Origin: Verrucomicrobiota bacterium
GTDB taxonomy: Bacteria > Verrucomicrobiota > Verrucomicrobiia > Opitutales > Opitutaceae
DNA length: 64,000 bases
NCBI GenBank assembly: GCA_014584295.1
Contig: JACTNC010000025.1
Coordinates: forward strand, 1 to 64,000
Reading direction: 5' to 3'
Positions 51,672 through 61,041 of this stretch are shown here, in pieces. A model generated the notes under the pieces. The model saw only the letters and a list, made by a program, of their open reading frames with translations, was not told the DNA's origin and searched no databases. Each line of letters starts with the position of its first letter. The stretch's first letter is position 1. The position numbers and the translations under genes were made by a program.

Positions 51672-53861
51672 ATGCTGCGCTGGAGCGGAAGAATCGTCGC
51701 GGGCTACTTTGCCGTTTGGGCGGTGGTCCTGCTGTTCACATCCGCCTGCAATCGGCGGAACAGCAAAGTGACGCCTGAGCAACCGATGACCGTTGCGCAG
51801 GCAGTGACTCAGACCTCGGATAGCTGCAAAGCGTGTCACGCCGATGTGTACGCAGGATGGGCGCCGACGGATCATGCGTTGGCCAACCGACTGGCGGCCG
51901 GTGCCCCGGGAATTGCCGAAGCATTGAAGTCGTTTCCAGAGCAATCCGACAAGGCCGAGGTCGAGCGGTGCGAAATGATTCTTGGCCATCTTCCGCTCTG
52001 GCAGCCCCTGTTGAAACGTGAAGGAGGGCGCTATCAGCCTCACGAGCTGGCCTACGATCCGAAGGCGGGGGAGTGGTTCAATGTGTTCGGCAATGAACAG
52101 AGACGGCCGGGTGAATGGGGTCACTGGACAGGACGCGGGATGAATTGGAATTCCATGTGTGCGCACTGTCACATGACCGGATTTCGGAAAAAGTACGACA
52201 GCGCGGCAGATCAGTATCATTCGACCTGGGTGGAGCAGGGGGTGAGTTGCATTCAATGCCATGGAGCCATGCCTGCAGATCACGGTCATGGTGTTGCTCA
52301 GGCAAAGGCCTCCCAGGCTTTGGAGTCTGCAGACGAAACGTTTGCACGGCGCACGCGTGAGATGCATACGTGCGCACCCTGCCATGCGAGAAATGAACCG
52401 CTTACTGCGGACTTCAGGCCCGGCGAGAACTATTTTGATCACTATCGTGTGGAATTGCCAGTGAGGCAGGGAGTATTCTATCCGGACGGCCAGCAACGCG
52501 ATGAGGTGTTCAACTGGACGTCCGTTCTGACGAGCCGTATGGGCCACGCCGGCGTCACGTGCATGGATTGCCACGATCCCCACACCAACAAGACCGTGCT
52601 TCCGGTGGCAAACAATGCGCTGTGCATGCAGTGTCATGCTGCGCCTGGACGCGTCATGCCTGCTGGAACCCGGGCGATCCCAGTCGATCCCGTCGCGCAC
52701 TCCCATCATGCCGAAGGCAGTTCTGGAAATCAGTGCATCAGTTGCCACATGCCGACTACGAACTACATGCAACGTGCTGCGCGGCACGACCATGGCTGGC
52801 TCAAACCGGATCCCCTGATGACCCAGGAGCTCGGGATTCCGAATGCCTGCAGCAAATGCCACAGCGACAAGCCGGTTTCATGGGCAATTGAGCGGACCAA
52901 CCAGTGGTATGGGGGCAAGATGGATTCCCTGCAAAGACGCCGGGCGCGTGCGGTGGATGCCGCACAGAAGGGCGATGCCAAGGCGATGCCCGCGCTTCTG
53001 GCCTTGCTGAAGGAAGAACAGGTTCCCGCATGGCGAGCCACCTACCTGGGACTCCTCGCAGATTTCTCCACTCCGCTCCCGGAAGTGATGGCGGCAGCCG
53101 AGGCAAGCCTAGCTGCACCGGACCCACTCGAGCGATCGGCCGCAGTTCGGCTGTTGTCCTCACACGATGGAATGCTGCCAAAACTGAGGCCACTCCTTAA
53201 AGATCCGGTTCGCCTGGTGAGGTTGGATGCCGCATGGGCACTGTCGCGCGAACTGACCGAAGGATCACCGGAGCGTGCTGAGCTCGATACGATGCTGAAA
53301 CTGACCATTGACCAGCCCGCAGGTCGTGCGCGATGGGCGCAGGACCTGTCGAATCGCGGCCATCAGGCTGATGCCGAACGCGAGTTGGCCGTGGCAGAAA
53401 AATGGGATCCATTTTCCCCGGGGCTCAAAGAGTCCCACGGATTCGTCTTGAATGCCATGGGGCGCAGTCTTGAAGCTGCGGCGCTTTTCTATCGCGCAGC
53501 TCAACTGGACCCTGTGGCAAGTGAACCGGCATTCCGGGCGGGACTTGCCTATGCCGAGGCAGGACGCATCGCGGAGGCCGAGACCTCGCTGCGACTGGCG
53601 TTACAGCGCAATCCAGGTCTGCATCGGGCATGGTACAATCTTGGGCTATTGCTGGCGGGTGAGGAGCGACTTTCAGATGCGGTCGACGCCCTCAAGCGCG
53701 CCGAGGCGCTTTCGCCAACCGAAGTGGATTATCCGTTCGCATTGGCCACTGTCCTGCTCCGCCAAGGCGACCGGTCAGGTGCTGCGGCAGCAGCCAACCG
53801 AGTGCTTGCCATTGATCCCCGCCACGCGGGTGCGCGGCAATTGCTCCAACAGCTTCGATAA
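51672..53861 (+). CDS. Octahaem cytochrome c with HEAT-like and TPR repeats, probable lipoprotein
   Basis: 729 residues. The start has a hydrophobic signal with a lipobox-like LLFTSAC, so the protein is probably lipid-anchored and exported. Eight CXXCH haem sites are visible: CKACH, CAHCH, CIQCH, CAPCH, CMDCH, CMQCH, CISCH and CSKCH, all within residues 50-400. After the haems come HEAT-like repeats (residues about 420-540) and then three or four TPRs to the end. The cytochrome part resembles c554-like multihaem proteins. Fusion to scaffold repeats suggests docking of a partner reductase or surface complex; the electron donor and acceptor are unknown. Confidence 0.88.
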   Translation: MLRWSGRIVAGYFAVWAVVLLFTSACNRRNSKVTPEQPMTVAQAVTQTSDSCKACHADVYAGWAPTDHALANRLAAGAPGIAEALKSFPEQSDKAEVERCEMILGHLPLWQPLLKREGGRYQPHELAYDPKAGEWFNVFGNEQRRPGEWGHWTGRGMNWNSMCAHCHMTGFRKKYDSAADQYHSTWVEQGVSCIQCHGAMPADHGHGVAQAKASQALESADETFARRTREMHTCAPCHARNEPLTADFRPGENYFDHYRVELPVRQGVFYPDGQQRDEVFNWTSVLTSRMGHAGVTCMDCHDPHTNKTVLPVANNALCMQCHAAPGRVMPAGTRAIPVDPVAHSHHAEGSSGNQCISCHMPTTNYMQRAARHDHGWLKPDPLMTQELGIPNACSKCHSDKPVSWAIERTNQWYGGKMDSLQRRRARAVDAAQKGDAKAMPALLALLKEEQVPAWRATYLGLLADFSTPLPEVMAAAEASLAAPDPLERSAAVRLLSSHDGMLPKLRPLLKDPVRLVRLDAAWALSRELTEGSPERAELDTMLKLTIDQPAGRARWAQDLSNRGHQADAERELAVAEKWDPFSPGLKESHGFVLNAMGRSLEAAALFYRAAQLDPVASEPAFRAGLAYAEAGRIAEAETSLRLALQRNPGLHRAWYNLGLLLAGEERLSDAVDALKRAEALSPTEVDYPFALATVLLRQGDRSGAAAAANRVLAIDPRHAGARQLLQQLR

Positions 53862-53909
53862 GTCGTAACTTCTCTCGAACGCTTTTCTCTTTTTAGGCTG
53901 AGCTTCGGA

Positions 53910-55043
53910 ATGCATTCTTACAGCATGCGCATCGGTTCGCATCACCTTTCATCGAATTTGTTTCTGTCGCCCCTCGCGGGTTACACGAACCTGCCGATGC
54001 GCATGACTTTGCGGTCACTGGGTGGGCTGGGCTGGGCAACGACGGATCTCGTCAATGCGCGCTCCCTCCTTGAGCGCAACCGGGTCGCGCTTCAGCTTGT
54101 CGCGACCGCGCCCGGCGACGAGCCGCTGGCTATTCAGTTGTTCGGCTCGGTTCCGGAGGAGATGCGCGACGCGGCGGCAATGTGCGAGTCACTTGGCGCG
54201 CAGTCGGTGGACATCAACATGGGGTGCCCGGTCAAGAAGGTCGTAAAGATCGGTGGAGGATCCGCGATGATGACTGAACTCGCGAGAACTGCAGACCTCG
54301 TGCGGGGAATGGTGAATGCGGTGAAGATTCCTGTAACCGCAAAAATGAGGCTGGGCTGGGATGAGGACAACCTGACTGCGCCGGACCTGGCGAGAGTGCT
54401 TGAGGATGTCGGTGTTGCCGCGATTTTTGTGCATGGTCGAACGCGGGCACAGGGCTTCTCCGGACGCGTAAGCCTTGCGGGCATACGCGCGGTTGTCGAA
54501 GCGGTGCGAAACATTCCTGTGATCGGCAATGGAGATGTCACGACCCCGGAAGGTGCGCGTCAGATGCGTGACGAAACGGGATGTGCGGGCATCAGCATTG
54601 GCCGCGGCGCCTTTTATGATCCGTGGATCTTCAGGAGGACCTGTCACTATTTTCAAACGGGCGAGTTGCTGCCGGAGCCGACATTTGCTGAGCGCATCCG
54701 GGTGATGCGTGAACATTTTGAACGCAACTGCACCTTCTTTGGCGAGGAGCAGGGAGCGCGACTGTTTCGCAAGGTCGCTCCATGGTACTCCAAGCGCTTT
54801 GGACCCGCGAAGGATTTCAACCGTCGGATCATCCGCATGGCGTCCCGGGCCGATTTTGAGGCTGCGATTGCGGAGTATATTGCATGGAGAGCACCTTTTT
54901 GCGATGCGGACGGCAATTTGCTTCCTCGCTTTGCTCCGGGTCCAATGATACCCTCGTTCATGAAATCAGAAGCAGACACAGAGGCACCAGCCGTTTCTCG
55001 GGAGGCGATTCCAGTGCCCAAGGGACCTGTGGAAGTGTGGTAA
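53910..55043 (+). CDS. dus: tRNA-dihydrouridine synthase
   Basis: 377 residues. FMN-dependent reduction of uridine in tRNA D-loops. LSPLAGYTNLPMR (FMN loop), NMGCPVKKVVKIGGGSAMM (catalytic Cys), TAKMRLGWDED, FVHGRTRAQGFSG and NGDVTTPEGA are standard Dus motifs. ISIGRGAFYDPWIF closes the barrel. The final 40 residues are an acidic, Pro-rich tail. The next gene starts seven bases after the stop, so the two are probably co-transcribed. Confidence 0.93.
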   Translation: MHSYSMRIGSHHLSSNLFLSPLAGYTNLPMRMTLRSLGGLGWATTDLVNARSLLERNRVALQLVATAPGDEPLAIQLFGSVPEEMRDAAAMCESLGAQSVDINMGCPVKKVVKIGGGSAMMTELARTADLVRGMVNAVKIPVTAKMRLGWDEDNLTAPDLARVLEDVGVAAIFVHGRTRAQGFSGRVSLAGIRAVVEAVRNIPVIGNGDVTTPEGARQMRDETGCAGISIGRGAFYDPWIFRRTCHYFQTGELLPEPTFAERIRVMREHFERNCTFFGEEQGARLFRKVAPWYSKRFGPAKDFNRRIIRMASRADFEAAIAEYIAWRAPFCDADGNLLPRFAPGPMIPSFMKSEADTEAPAVSREAIPVPKGPVEVW

Positions 55044-55050
55044 ATCTCAT

Positions 55051-55746
55051 ATGCCTGAAAACCTCTCCGTGCCGGTCTCTCATTTCTGGGAATTGATCCT
55101 GGGAACATTTCTCGCGCTGTTTCCGATCATCAATCCCTTTGCGGCGACTCCCGTGTTCCTCGCTATCACCGATGGGGACTCAGACAAGCGTCGTGAGCAG
55201 CAGGCGCGCATGGGGTGCGTTTATATGATTCTGATTCTTGTGGCATCCCTTGTCGGGGGCACATTCATTATGAATTTTTTTGGCATCTCCATTCCCGGTC
55301 TGCGAATTGCCGGCGGATTCCTTGTGGCAGGGATTGGCATGGGAATGGTGTCGCCTCCCAAACCCGGCGCACATGACGATCATGAGCGCAGGGCGGCTCA
55401 GGCAAAGGACGACATTTCCTTTTCTCCGCTTGCCATGCCGATGCTCAGCGGCCCGGGTTCGATCGCGGTGACCATCGGCTTTACGTCACTTGCCAAGCAC
55501 CCTCTCGACTATGTCGCCATCATTCTGGGTATACTTGTCGTAGCGATTGCGAGCTACCTCGTGCTGCGGCTATCCGTACACATCGTACGCTTGATTGGCG
55601 TCAATGGCATGAGTGCCATGACAAAGATCATGGGGTTCCTGCTTCTTTGCATCGGCATTCAGTTCATGGTCAATGGCGTCATCGGCATAACGAGCGACTC
55701 TGAGCTTCTTTCAGAGTTTCGAAATTCGCTGGGGAAGCCCCGGTAA
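55051..55746 (+). CDS. MarC-family integral membrane protein (UPF0056)
   Basis: 231 residues, six hydrophobic helices. FLALFPIINPFAATPVFLAI and FSPLAMPMLSGPGSIAVTI are the two internally repeated Asn/Pro and Gly/Pro motifs of the family. The physiological role of MarC proteins is unknown; the early link to multiple antibiotic resistance was not upheld. Short cytoplasmic loop around residue 110 is His/Asp-rich. Confidence 0.9.
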   Translation: MPENLSVPVSHFWELILGTFLALFPIINPFAATPVFLAITDGDSDKRREQQARMGCVYMILILVASLVGGTFIMNFFGISIPGLRIAGGFLVAGIGMGMVSPPKPGAHDDHERRAAQAKDDISFSPLAMPMLSGPGSIAVTIGFTSLAKHPLDYVAIILGILVVAIASYLVLRLSVHIVRLIGVNGMSAMTKIMGFLLLCIGIQFMVNGVIGITSDSELLSEFRNSLGKPR

Positions 55747-55848
55747 TTGCGCTCAAACGAGAGAGGACTTGAGATCGGGTCGGCAGGACGGCATGCCCCA
55801 CTTTGAGGTGCCTCCGTAATCCGGTGGCGCCCGCTGCGCGAAGACGCG

Positions 55849-57093
55849 CTAGTATTTTTTCCGGATTGTTGCGCCCGAAGTATCTCTCAAAATGATTTCG
55901 CGTGACCGCGGATCGATACCGTCAAACGTTACGCCGAGCGAGGCATCAAGAAGGGCGCCAGCACGAACTATCCGTCCGTTTATTGACGCGCGTGCAGGAT
56001 TTCCCTGAAAGACGCCGTTGATTCGAATGGCGTCGGCGAAAGCGACAAAGGAGGCGGAAGTCTCCGGTGAGCTGCTCATTGCTGGAGATGCAGTCGGCCC
56101 AGTCGCATGCGAGTCTTCCCGGATAGTTCTTGCAGGCGAGGTTTCTCCGCTGCTCCCGGCGGAGAGGATGTCGTTCATCTCGCCATCTTCGCGGCTGGTG
56201 ACCTTGCGCGCCGCCTGAATGAGGCGTCCTGCCTGAGATGCCGGCGCAGGCTGCGATTCGGAGCTTGGTTTCGAAGCGGAGACCTTGGAAACGCCCGGCG
56301 CATTTCCCGCTGCGGAACGGGGAATTGCAGTCTCTTGCACTATTGATCGGGCGGAGCGGGGGCCGCGGAGGTCTTGAAACGTCTTAAAGGCAAAGAATGC
56401 GGCGATACCAAGGCCGATGACTGCAAGGACCGCAACGGCGGAGACACTCAGCTTGAATGCCTTTCTGTCCTGAGGCCGCACCTTTGGAGCCTCGGCAGGT
56501 TTTGAGGGCTTCTCTGAAAGATGAATATGGATGGGTTTGGTGGGGGAGGGCTTGAAGATCGGCGACTTAGGCGCGGGGAAAGTCATTGGCTCCGACGCAA
56601 GGCCTCCGATCGAGGTATCTCCGGTTGCAAGAAGCGGTGATGCGGCTGTGGGAACCGTCGATTGGTCTGAAGGGGGGCTCGCAACCTCGGCGGGTACCTT
56701 AGCATTTTGCGCGCCTGCATCCGGCTGCAGCTGTATCGGCGGCTGCATGCCCGCAAATGCCTGGTTGAGAGAATCGGCGATGGGCGGATCCAAGTCTTGC
56801 CCGGTTGGCACCGGTAGCGGCGCCAGTGGTTGCTCCACGACCGATGCCGGGGGCTCTAGCTGAGCTAGGGGCTCTCGCACGTCGGATGCGGTTTCCGGAT
56901 GGAGCCTGGGTTTGGAGCGGATTCGCAATCCCCTGTCCTCTGATTGCGGAACCTCTGGTACTGGCTCAGTTGAGACTGTCACGGCAGCCGGCGGCGATTC
57001 ATCTTTTGCCATGGAATCAGGTGCGGCAGCAGGGGTAACACCTGGTCGGGTTCGTGACTTAAGCTTAAGGGGAGGACTCTTTTCCTCGCTCAT
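55849..57093 (-). CDS. Proline-rich single-pass membrane protein with secretion-type C-terminal domain
   Basis: 414 residues. Residues 1-215 are Pro/Ser/Ala-rich and disordered, cytoplasmic by orientation. One membrane helix (SVSAVAVLAVIGLGIAAFFA) lies near residue 225. A second disordered stretch leads to a compact C-terminal domain of about 60 residues: AIRINGVFQGNPARASING, then RSREIILRDTSGATIRKKY. This end resembles the C-terminal domain of GspB/PulB- or PilP-like secretion and pilus assembly proteins. No other secretion genes are near. Assignment is tentative. Confidence 0.65.
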   Translation of the reverse strand: MSEEKSPPLKLKSRTRPGVTPAAAPDSMAKDESPPAAVTVSTEPVPEVPQSEDRGLRIRSKPRLHPETASDVREPLAQLEPPASVVEQPLAPLPVPTGQDLDPPIADSLNQAFAGMQPPIQLQPDAGAQNAKVPAEVASPPSDQSTVPTAASPLLATGDTSIGGLASEPMTFPAPKSPIFKPSPTKPIHIHLSEKPSKPAEAPKVRPQDRKAFKLSVSAVAVLAVIGLGIAAFFAFKTFQDLRGPRSARSIVQETAIPRSAAGNAPGVSKVSASKPSSESQPAPASQAGRLIQAARKVTSREDGEMNDILSAGSSGETSPARTIREDSHATGPTASPAMSSSPETSASFVAFADAIRINGVFQGNPARASINGRIVRAGALLDASLGVTFDGIDPRSREIILRDTSGATIRKKY

Positions 57094-57181
57094 TGATGGA
57101 AGGGTGAAATGGAGCGATTGAAATCGAAACCTAAAAGAAGCGCTCGCGGTTGTTGGATGTGAGCTTTACATTCTTTTTCGT

Positions 57182-57448
57182 ATGAATCGCGTTCTGCTGC
57201 TCTTGTTCATCGCCATACCTTCGACTTTCTTAACCCCCGGTTGCATTTTCTCGAAAAAACCGAAGCCGAATCCAGATATTGCGGCGGAGGTAGAGGAAAC
57301 CTTCAAACAGCGATGGATCGCGCGGCGGATGGGTGAGCTTATCGCTGGGGGTCAGGTCACAGATGGACGCATGGCCAGGGAGCAGGCCGTGAAGGAGTTT
57401 GCAGAGAAATACGAGTATACGACGGCTGCAAAGGGATACGGAAAATAG
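57182..57448 (+). CDS. Small predicted lipoprotein
   Basis: 88 residues. A signal peptide with lipobox-like LTPGC places Cys21 as the likely lipidated residue. The mature part is charged and helical (EETFKQRWIARRMGEL; AREQAVKEFAEKYEY). No family recognised. Divergent from the proline-rich protein, 88 bases away. Confidence 0.65.
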   Translation: MNRVLLLLFIAIPSTFLTPGCIFSKKPKPNPDIAAEVEETFKQRWIARRMGELIAGGQVTDGRMAREQAVKEFAEKYEYTTAAKGYGK

Positions 57449-57548
57449 GCTCCTGCGATTGCGAGTCCTTACGGAGAAACGGCTGAGGCCGAGCCAACCG
57501 CTCGACTTTGATTGACGCATTCTGGTCGGCTTTGGACTCTGGCAGGCA

Positions 57549-58478
57549 ATGAAGTCTGGCACATCATCCCGGGAGTCGACACGTGGATTGATTGCTGCGC
57601 TGGCCTGCTATGTGGTCTGGGGCGTTGTCCCGATATATTGGAAGCAGATGGCGCAGGTGGATCCGATTGAGCTGGTTGCTCACCGTGTGGCGTGGTCTCT
57701 CTTCGTTCTAGGGGCTCTGACGGTGTGGTCTGGTGTGGCGTCTGAGGTTCTCGGGGCCTTTCGAGATGGACGGATCATTCAATTCAATCTGATCAGTGGT
57801 TTGCTGCTGGCGGCCAACTGGGGAATTTACATCTGGGCGGTGAATGCGGGCCATGTCATCGAATGCAGTCTTGGCTATTTTTTGGTGCCGCTATTCAACG
57901 TCGCCCTCGGTCGGCTTGTACTCAAGGAATCGCTTCGGCCGCTTCAAACACTCGCGATCGGAATTGCGGCCGTTGGTGTGGGTGTGCTCGTGCTGAAAGT
58001 CGGGCATTTCCCATGGATTGCGCTGGGTCTCGCCTTCACATTTGGATTCTACGGCCTTCTGAGAAAGAAATCCGGCGTCAGTGCCATCGTGGGACTGATG
58101 GTAGAAACGTCCCTGATGGCCCCGCTCGCCGCAGGCTGGCTCCTATGGCTCGCATTCAATGGCCGGGGGGCGCTCGGGCATGTCGACCTTGGAACAACTG
58201 TGTGGGTCCTGAGCACCGGAATTGTTACTGCGATTCCGCTACTCCTGTTTGCCTATGGGGCGAATCGCCTGCGTTTGACCACATTGGGATTGCTGCAGTA
58301 TGCGGCGCCGACTCTCCAATTCCTCATCGGTTGGATAGTCTATCGTGAGTCATTCTCGCGAGATCGGGCGAGTGCGTTTGTGCTGATCTGGATTGGGCTG
58401 GCATCCTACTCCATGGATGCATGGATTCAGCAGCGACGCCAGCGATCGCTGCTCGCCATGGCAGATGCCCCCGCGTAG
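57549..58478 (+). CDS. rarD: EamA-family transporter, RarD type
   Basis: 309 residues, ten membrane helices in two EamA halves. GLIAALACYVVWGVVPIYWK and ELVAHRVAWSL near the N-terminus are RarD signatures, as is ANWGIYIWAVN. Predicted drug/metabolite exporter; the substrate is unknown (the name reflects a chloramphenicol-sensitivity annotation). Ends 38 bases from the convergent FKBP gene. Confidence 0.9.
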   Translation: MKSGTSSRESTRGLIAALACYVVWGVVPIYWKQMAQVDPIELVAHRVAWSLFVLGALTVWSGVASEVLGAFRDGRIIQFNLISGLLLAANWGIYIWAVNAGHVIECSLGYFLVPLFNVALGRLVLKESLRPLQTLAIGIAAVGVGVLVLKVGHFPWIALGLAFTFGFYGLLRKKSGVSAIVGLMVETSLMAPLAAGWLLWLAFNGRGALGHVDLGTTVWVLSTGIVTAIPLLLFAYGANRLRLTTLGLLQYAAPTLQFLIGWIVYRESFSRDRASAFVLIWIGLASYSMDAWIQQRRQRSLLAMADAPA

Positions 58479-58516
58479 GGGTGTGTACCGCTTCTCGTTT
58501 CAGATGCGCAATCGGG

Positions 58517-59002
58517 TCATTTGCCCGATGCCGGGGGGGCTGGTGGATTGATGGCGAGGAGCTCAACCTCAAAAATCAGAGTTGCGCGTCTCGGAATCTT
58601 GGGCGGATTTCCCCGTGTTCCATACCCCAATTCAAAAGGGACGATGAACAAACGGCGCTGACCGATCTTGAGAAGCTGCATGCCTTCCTCCCATGCCTCG
58701 ATGACCTGGCCACGACCGACGCGGAAGGTAAATGGGTGGGCGGGGTCGGTTGCCTGATCAAAGATTGTCCCATCAAGCAGTTTCCCAACATAAACGACTG
58801 ATACGATGTCGCCTTTTTTCGGTGAAGGTCCGTCGGAGTCCTGCAGGATCATCGTCCGCAGTCCGGTGGATGTTCGTTTTGCGGTCGGCCAGGTCTTTTC
58901 CACGATTTCCAGATCCTCGGGCGGCAACTTTTCGCGTTGGGCAAAAACGGCGGCTGGAGCGAGGAGGATGATTGCAAGGAATAAGAATCGAAGGGCGTGC
59001 AT
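58517..59002 (-). CDS. Exported FKBP-type peptidyl-prolyl isomerase
   Basis: 161 residues with a signal peptide (MHALRFLFLAIILLAPAAVF). A single FKBP domain spans residues 60-155: VYVGKLLDGTIFDQA, VIEAWEEGMQLLKIGQRRLF, PFELGYGTRG, IPRRATLIFEVELL. The aromatic and Asp residues of the active pocket are kept. A periplasmic folding catalyst. Ends with an Ala/Pro-rich tail. Confidence 0.93.
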   Translation of the reverse strand: MHALRFLFLAIILLAPAAVFAQREKLPPEDLEIVEKTWPTAKRTSTGLRTMILQDSDGPSPKKGDIVSVVYVGKLLDGTIFDQATDPAHPFTFRVGRGQVIEAWEEGMQLLKIGQRRLFIVPFELGYGTRGNPPKIPRRATLIFEVELLAINPPAPPASGK

Positions 59003-59069
59003 GGATCAGGTGTCGGGATTTTCTAGAATGGGAAGCAGGTTGATGACAACCCTCGTTCGAAACAGCGCA

Positions 59070-59705
59070 TCAGGGGCGTGCGGCTGCGGCTCTTACAGTG
59101 GGGTGCGCGGCAATCCGTTTCATTGCCTGTCGCAGCAAGGATTTTCCAGGCTCCACTCGCGGCCACGGGGATGCACCTGAAGGGTGTGGGAGCGGAATGC
59201 AGTCCATGCGTTGACCAAAGGCGTCGATTGAGAAGAGCTTTCCGACTGTTTCACTCAAGGAAAGTAACGGGAGAAATTGGCCGATTGCCATCTTTCCCAC
59301 GAGAAGAACGAGTCTTGGCTGAAGCAGCGCAAATTCAGCTTCGAGCCAAGGACGGCAATTGGCAATTTCCTCCGCGCTGGGGGCGCGATCGCCTCCTGCC
59401 GCCTTCTTACCGGGAAAACAGCGACAAAGCGCAGAAAAGTAGATGCGGCCTCGAGTCTCATCTTCATTCCAACCCAAATGCTCTCCAAACCACTGGAAGA
59501 GAGTTTTGCCAGCTGTCCACGCGAACGGCCGATTCAGTTTGGGTTCCCTCTCCCCTGGGGCCTGACCGATGAGGATGATTCCCCGATTGACTGGCCTTCC
59601 GACAACTGGCGGAGAGATCATTCGGGGGCAACGTCGGCAGGCCTTGAGTGCCTCCATATGCCTGATAAGCGCAGAGTGATTTGGGTCGGACGGAATAGCA
59701 CTCAT
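59070..59705 (-). CDS. Fe-S uracil-DNA glycosylase (family 4/5-like)
   Basis: 211 residues from the ATG at 59705. Starts further upstream would run through the terminator hairpin of the neighbouring gene, which supports this choice. Four cysteines for a [4Fe-4S] cluster are visible (CRRC near residue 23, then ALCRCF and NCRPWL). Motif A is IILIGQAPGEREPKLNRPF; the leucine-loop motif is PLPHPSGASPWP. Removes uracil and related lesions from DNA. Lacks the Asp of family 1 enzymes; which of families 4 and 5 is unclear. Confidence 0.85.
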   Translation of the reverse strand: MSAIPSDPNHSALIRHMEALKACRRCPRMISPPVVGRPVNRGIILIGQAPGEREPKLNRPFAWTAGKTLFQWFGEHLGWNEDETRGRIYFSALCRCFPGKKAAGGDRAPSAEEIANCRPWLEAEFALLQPRLVLLVGKMAIGQFLPLLSLSETVGKLFSIDAFGQRMDCIPLPHPSGASPWPRVEPGKSLLRQAMKRIAAHPTVRAAAARP

Positions 59706-59727
59706 TGCAAACAGGAAATGTGGAGAC

Positions 59728-59759
59728 GCAAAAAAGGCGAAGCGCTGGAGCACTTCGCC
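59728..59759 (-). terminator. Intrinsic terminator of the RRM-protein gene
   Basis: Read on the minus strand: AGGCGAAG, a 10-base loop, CTTCGCCT, then a run of T. The 8-bp GC-rich stem directly followed by at least six T lies about 50 bases after the RRM-gene stop. It is a textbook Rho-independent structure. Confidence 0.88.
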
Positions 59760-59810
59760 TTGCAGTCAAATCGAATGTTACGATTGGAGTCGGGCTTGCC
59801 GACCGATCGG

Positions 59811-60173
59811 TTAGTAGCGACGTTCGCGACGCTCGCTGAAGCCGCGGTCGCGGCCGCCGCCGCCACCGTAGCCGCCACGGTCACGGCCACCACCGCCGCC
59901 GAAGCTGCGACCGCCGTTTTCTTCCTTCGGACGGGCTTCATTGACGGTGAGAGGACGGCCACCGAGATCGACGCCGTTGGTTTTTTCTGCAGCGAGTTTC
60001 GCTTCTTCGGGCGTGCCCATGGTCACAAAGGCAAAGCCGCGCGGGCGGCCTGTCATTTTGTCCATGGCGACATAAACGTCGGCGACGCTTCCGAATTGGC
60101 CGAAGTGCTGGCGGAGGTCGTCTTCAGTCGTCTTGAACGACATATTGCCGACGTACAGTTTGGAGTTGCTCAT
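59811..60173 (-). CDS. Glycine-rich RNA-binding protein with one RRM
   Basis: 120 residues from the ATG at 60173; earlier codons add a basic leader with no family match. The RRM occupies residues 3-80: RNP2 KLYVGNMSF and RNP1 RGFAFVTM are complete. The tail (residues 85-120) is a run of Gly/Arg/Asp (RGG-like) repeats, as in cyanobacterial and plant cold-responsive glycine-rich proteins. It may act as an RNA chaperone; regulation by temperature is not shown by the sequence. Monocistronic with its own terminator. Confidence 0.92.
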   Translation of the reverse strand: MSNSKLYVGNMSFKTTEDDLRQHFGQFGSVADVYVAMDKMTGRPRGFAFVTMGTPEEAKLAAEKTNGVDLGGRPLTVNEARPKEENGGRSFGGGGGRDRGGYGGGGGRDRGFSERRERRY

Positions 60174-60464
60174 CTTGATGTTTCGTAGATCACCCCGTCC
60201 GCTGCCAGTCCGTTCCCGACCTTCGGGTTTCGAAATCATCCTCCAAGCGTACGCTCGGCTAACGACTCACCAGATACTGTCATCTAACGCTGTTCTCTAA
60301 CGACAGGCAGCGAGACAAGTCGAAATCTGGGGTGGAATGCAAGCACAGTTTTGACGCTCACTTTTGTAACGCTTTGTCCGTTGGTAATCTACCGGGCGGG
60401 GGACTCAATAAATCGTATCGGACGACTTGCAGCGCACCGACTTGTAATTTTCAATATCGCTTGC

Positions 60465-60983
60465 ATGAGCTCAACCCCACGAATCCTTCTCACTGTCCTT
60501 AGCGCAATTGTCATGATCTCTTCCGGCACCGCAGCACCGCTCAATGTTGGGGACAATGCCCCTCGCGTATCGGCAACCACCGACGGGGGCAAGACCCTCA
60601 ATCTTGGTGATATTTACGCGAAATCGCGATATACGCTGGTTTACTTTTATCCGCGCGCTGACACGCCGGGATGCACTGCGCAGGGATGCTCGCTGCGCGA
60701 TGCCTATACCGAGCTCACTGAAAAGGGTGTCGCGGTGATCGGTGTCAGCAATGACACAATTGAGGCCCAGAAGGCCTTCAAGGAAAAGTATCACCTGCCG
60801 TTCACGCTGCTTGCGGACACGGACTTCGCGGTCATCCGCGCGTTTGGACAACAGGGGATCAAGTCGGCAAAGCGCCAAGCGTACCTTGTGCGTGGCGGGA
60901 AGGTCGTTTACGCGGATCACACGGGATCCACCACAAAGCAGGCCGCTGATATTCTCGCTTTCATCCAGACGGACAAGAGTTGA
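60465..60983 (+). CDS. Exported peroxiredoxin, Bcp/PrxQ type
   Basis: 172 residues from the ATG at 60465, chosen because it starts with a signal peptide (RILLTVLSAIVMISSGTAA). PRADTPGCTAQGCSLRDAY holds the peroxidatic Cys and, five residues later, the resolving Cys, as in atypical two-Cys Bcp/PrxQ enzymes. Reduces hydroperoxides using thiols. Export is less usual for this family, so a periplasmic thiol donor is implied. Divergent from the RRM gene. Confidence 0.9.
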   Translation: MSSTPRILLTVLSAIVMISSGTAAPLNVGDNAPRVSATTDGGKTLNLGDIYAKSRYTLVYFYPRADTPGCTAQGCSLRDAYTELTEKGVAVIGVSNDTIEAQKAFKEKYHLPFTLLADTDFAVIRAFGQQGIKSAKRQAYLVRGGKVVYADHTGSTTKQAADILAFIQTDKS

Positions 60984-61041
60984 GATGTGCCAGTCGTTGC
61001 CTGGTAGCAGGTGCGGTATCTGGCGCGACTGAGTTCGTTAC

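Noticed and set aside
51654..52862. Long open frame (402 codons) on the minus strand
   Set aside because: It runs antisense through the cytochrome c gene, and the CXXCH reading on the plus strand is unmistakable; long antisense frames are common in GC-rich DNA.
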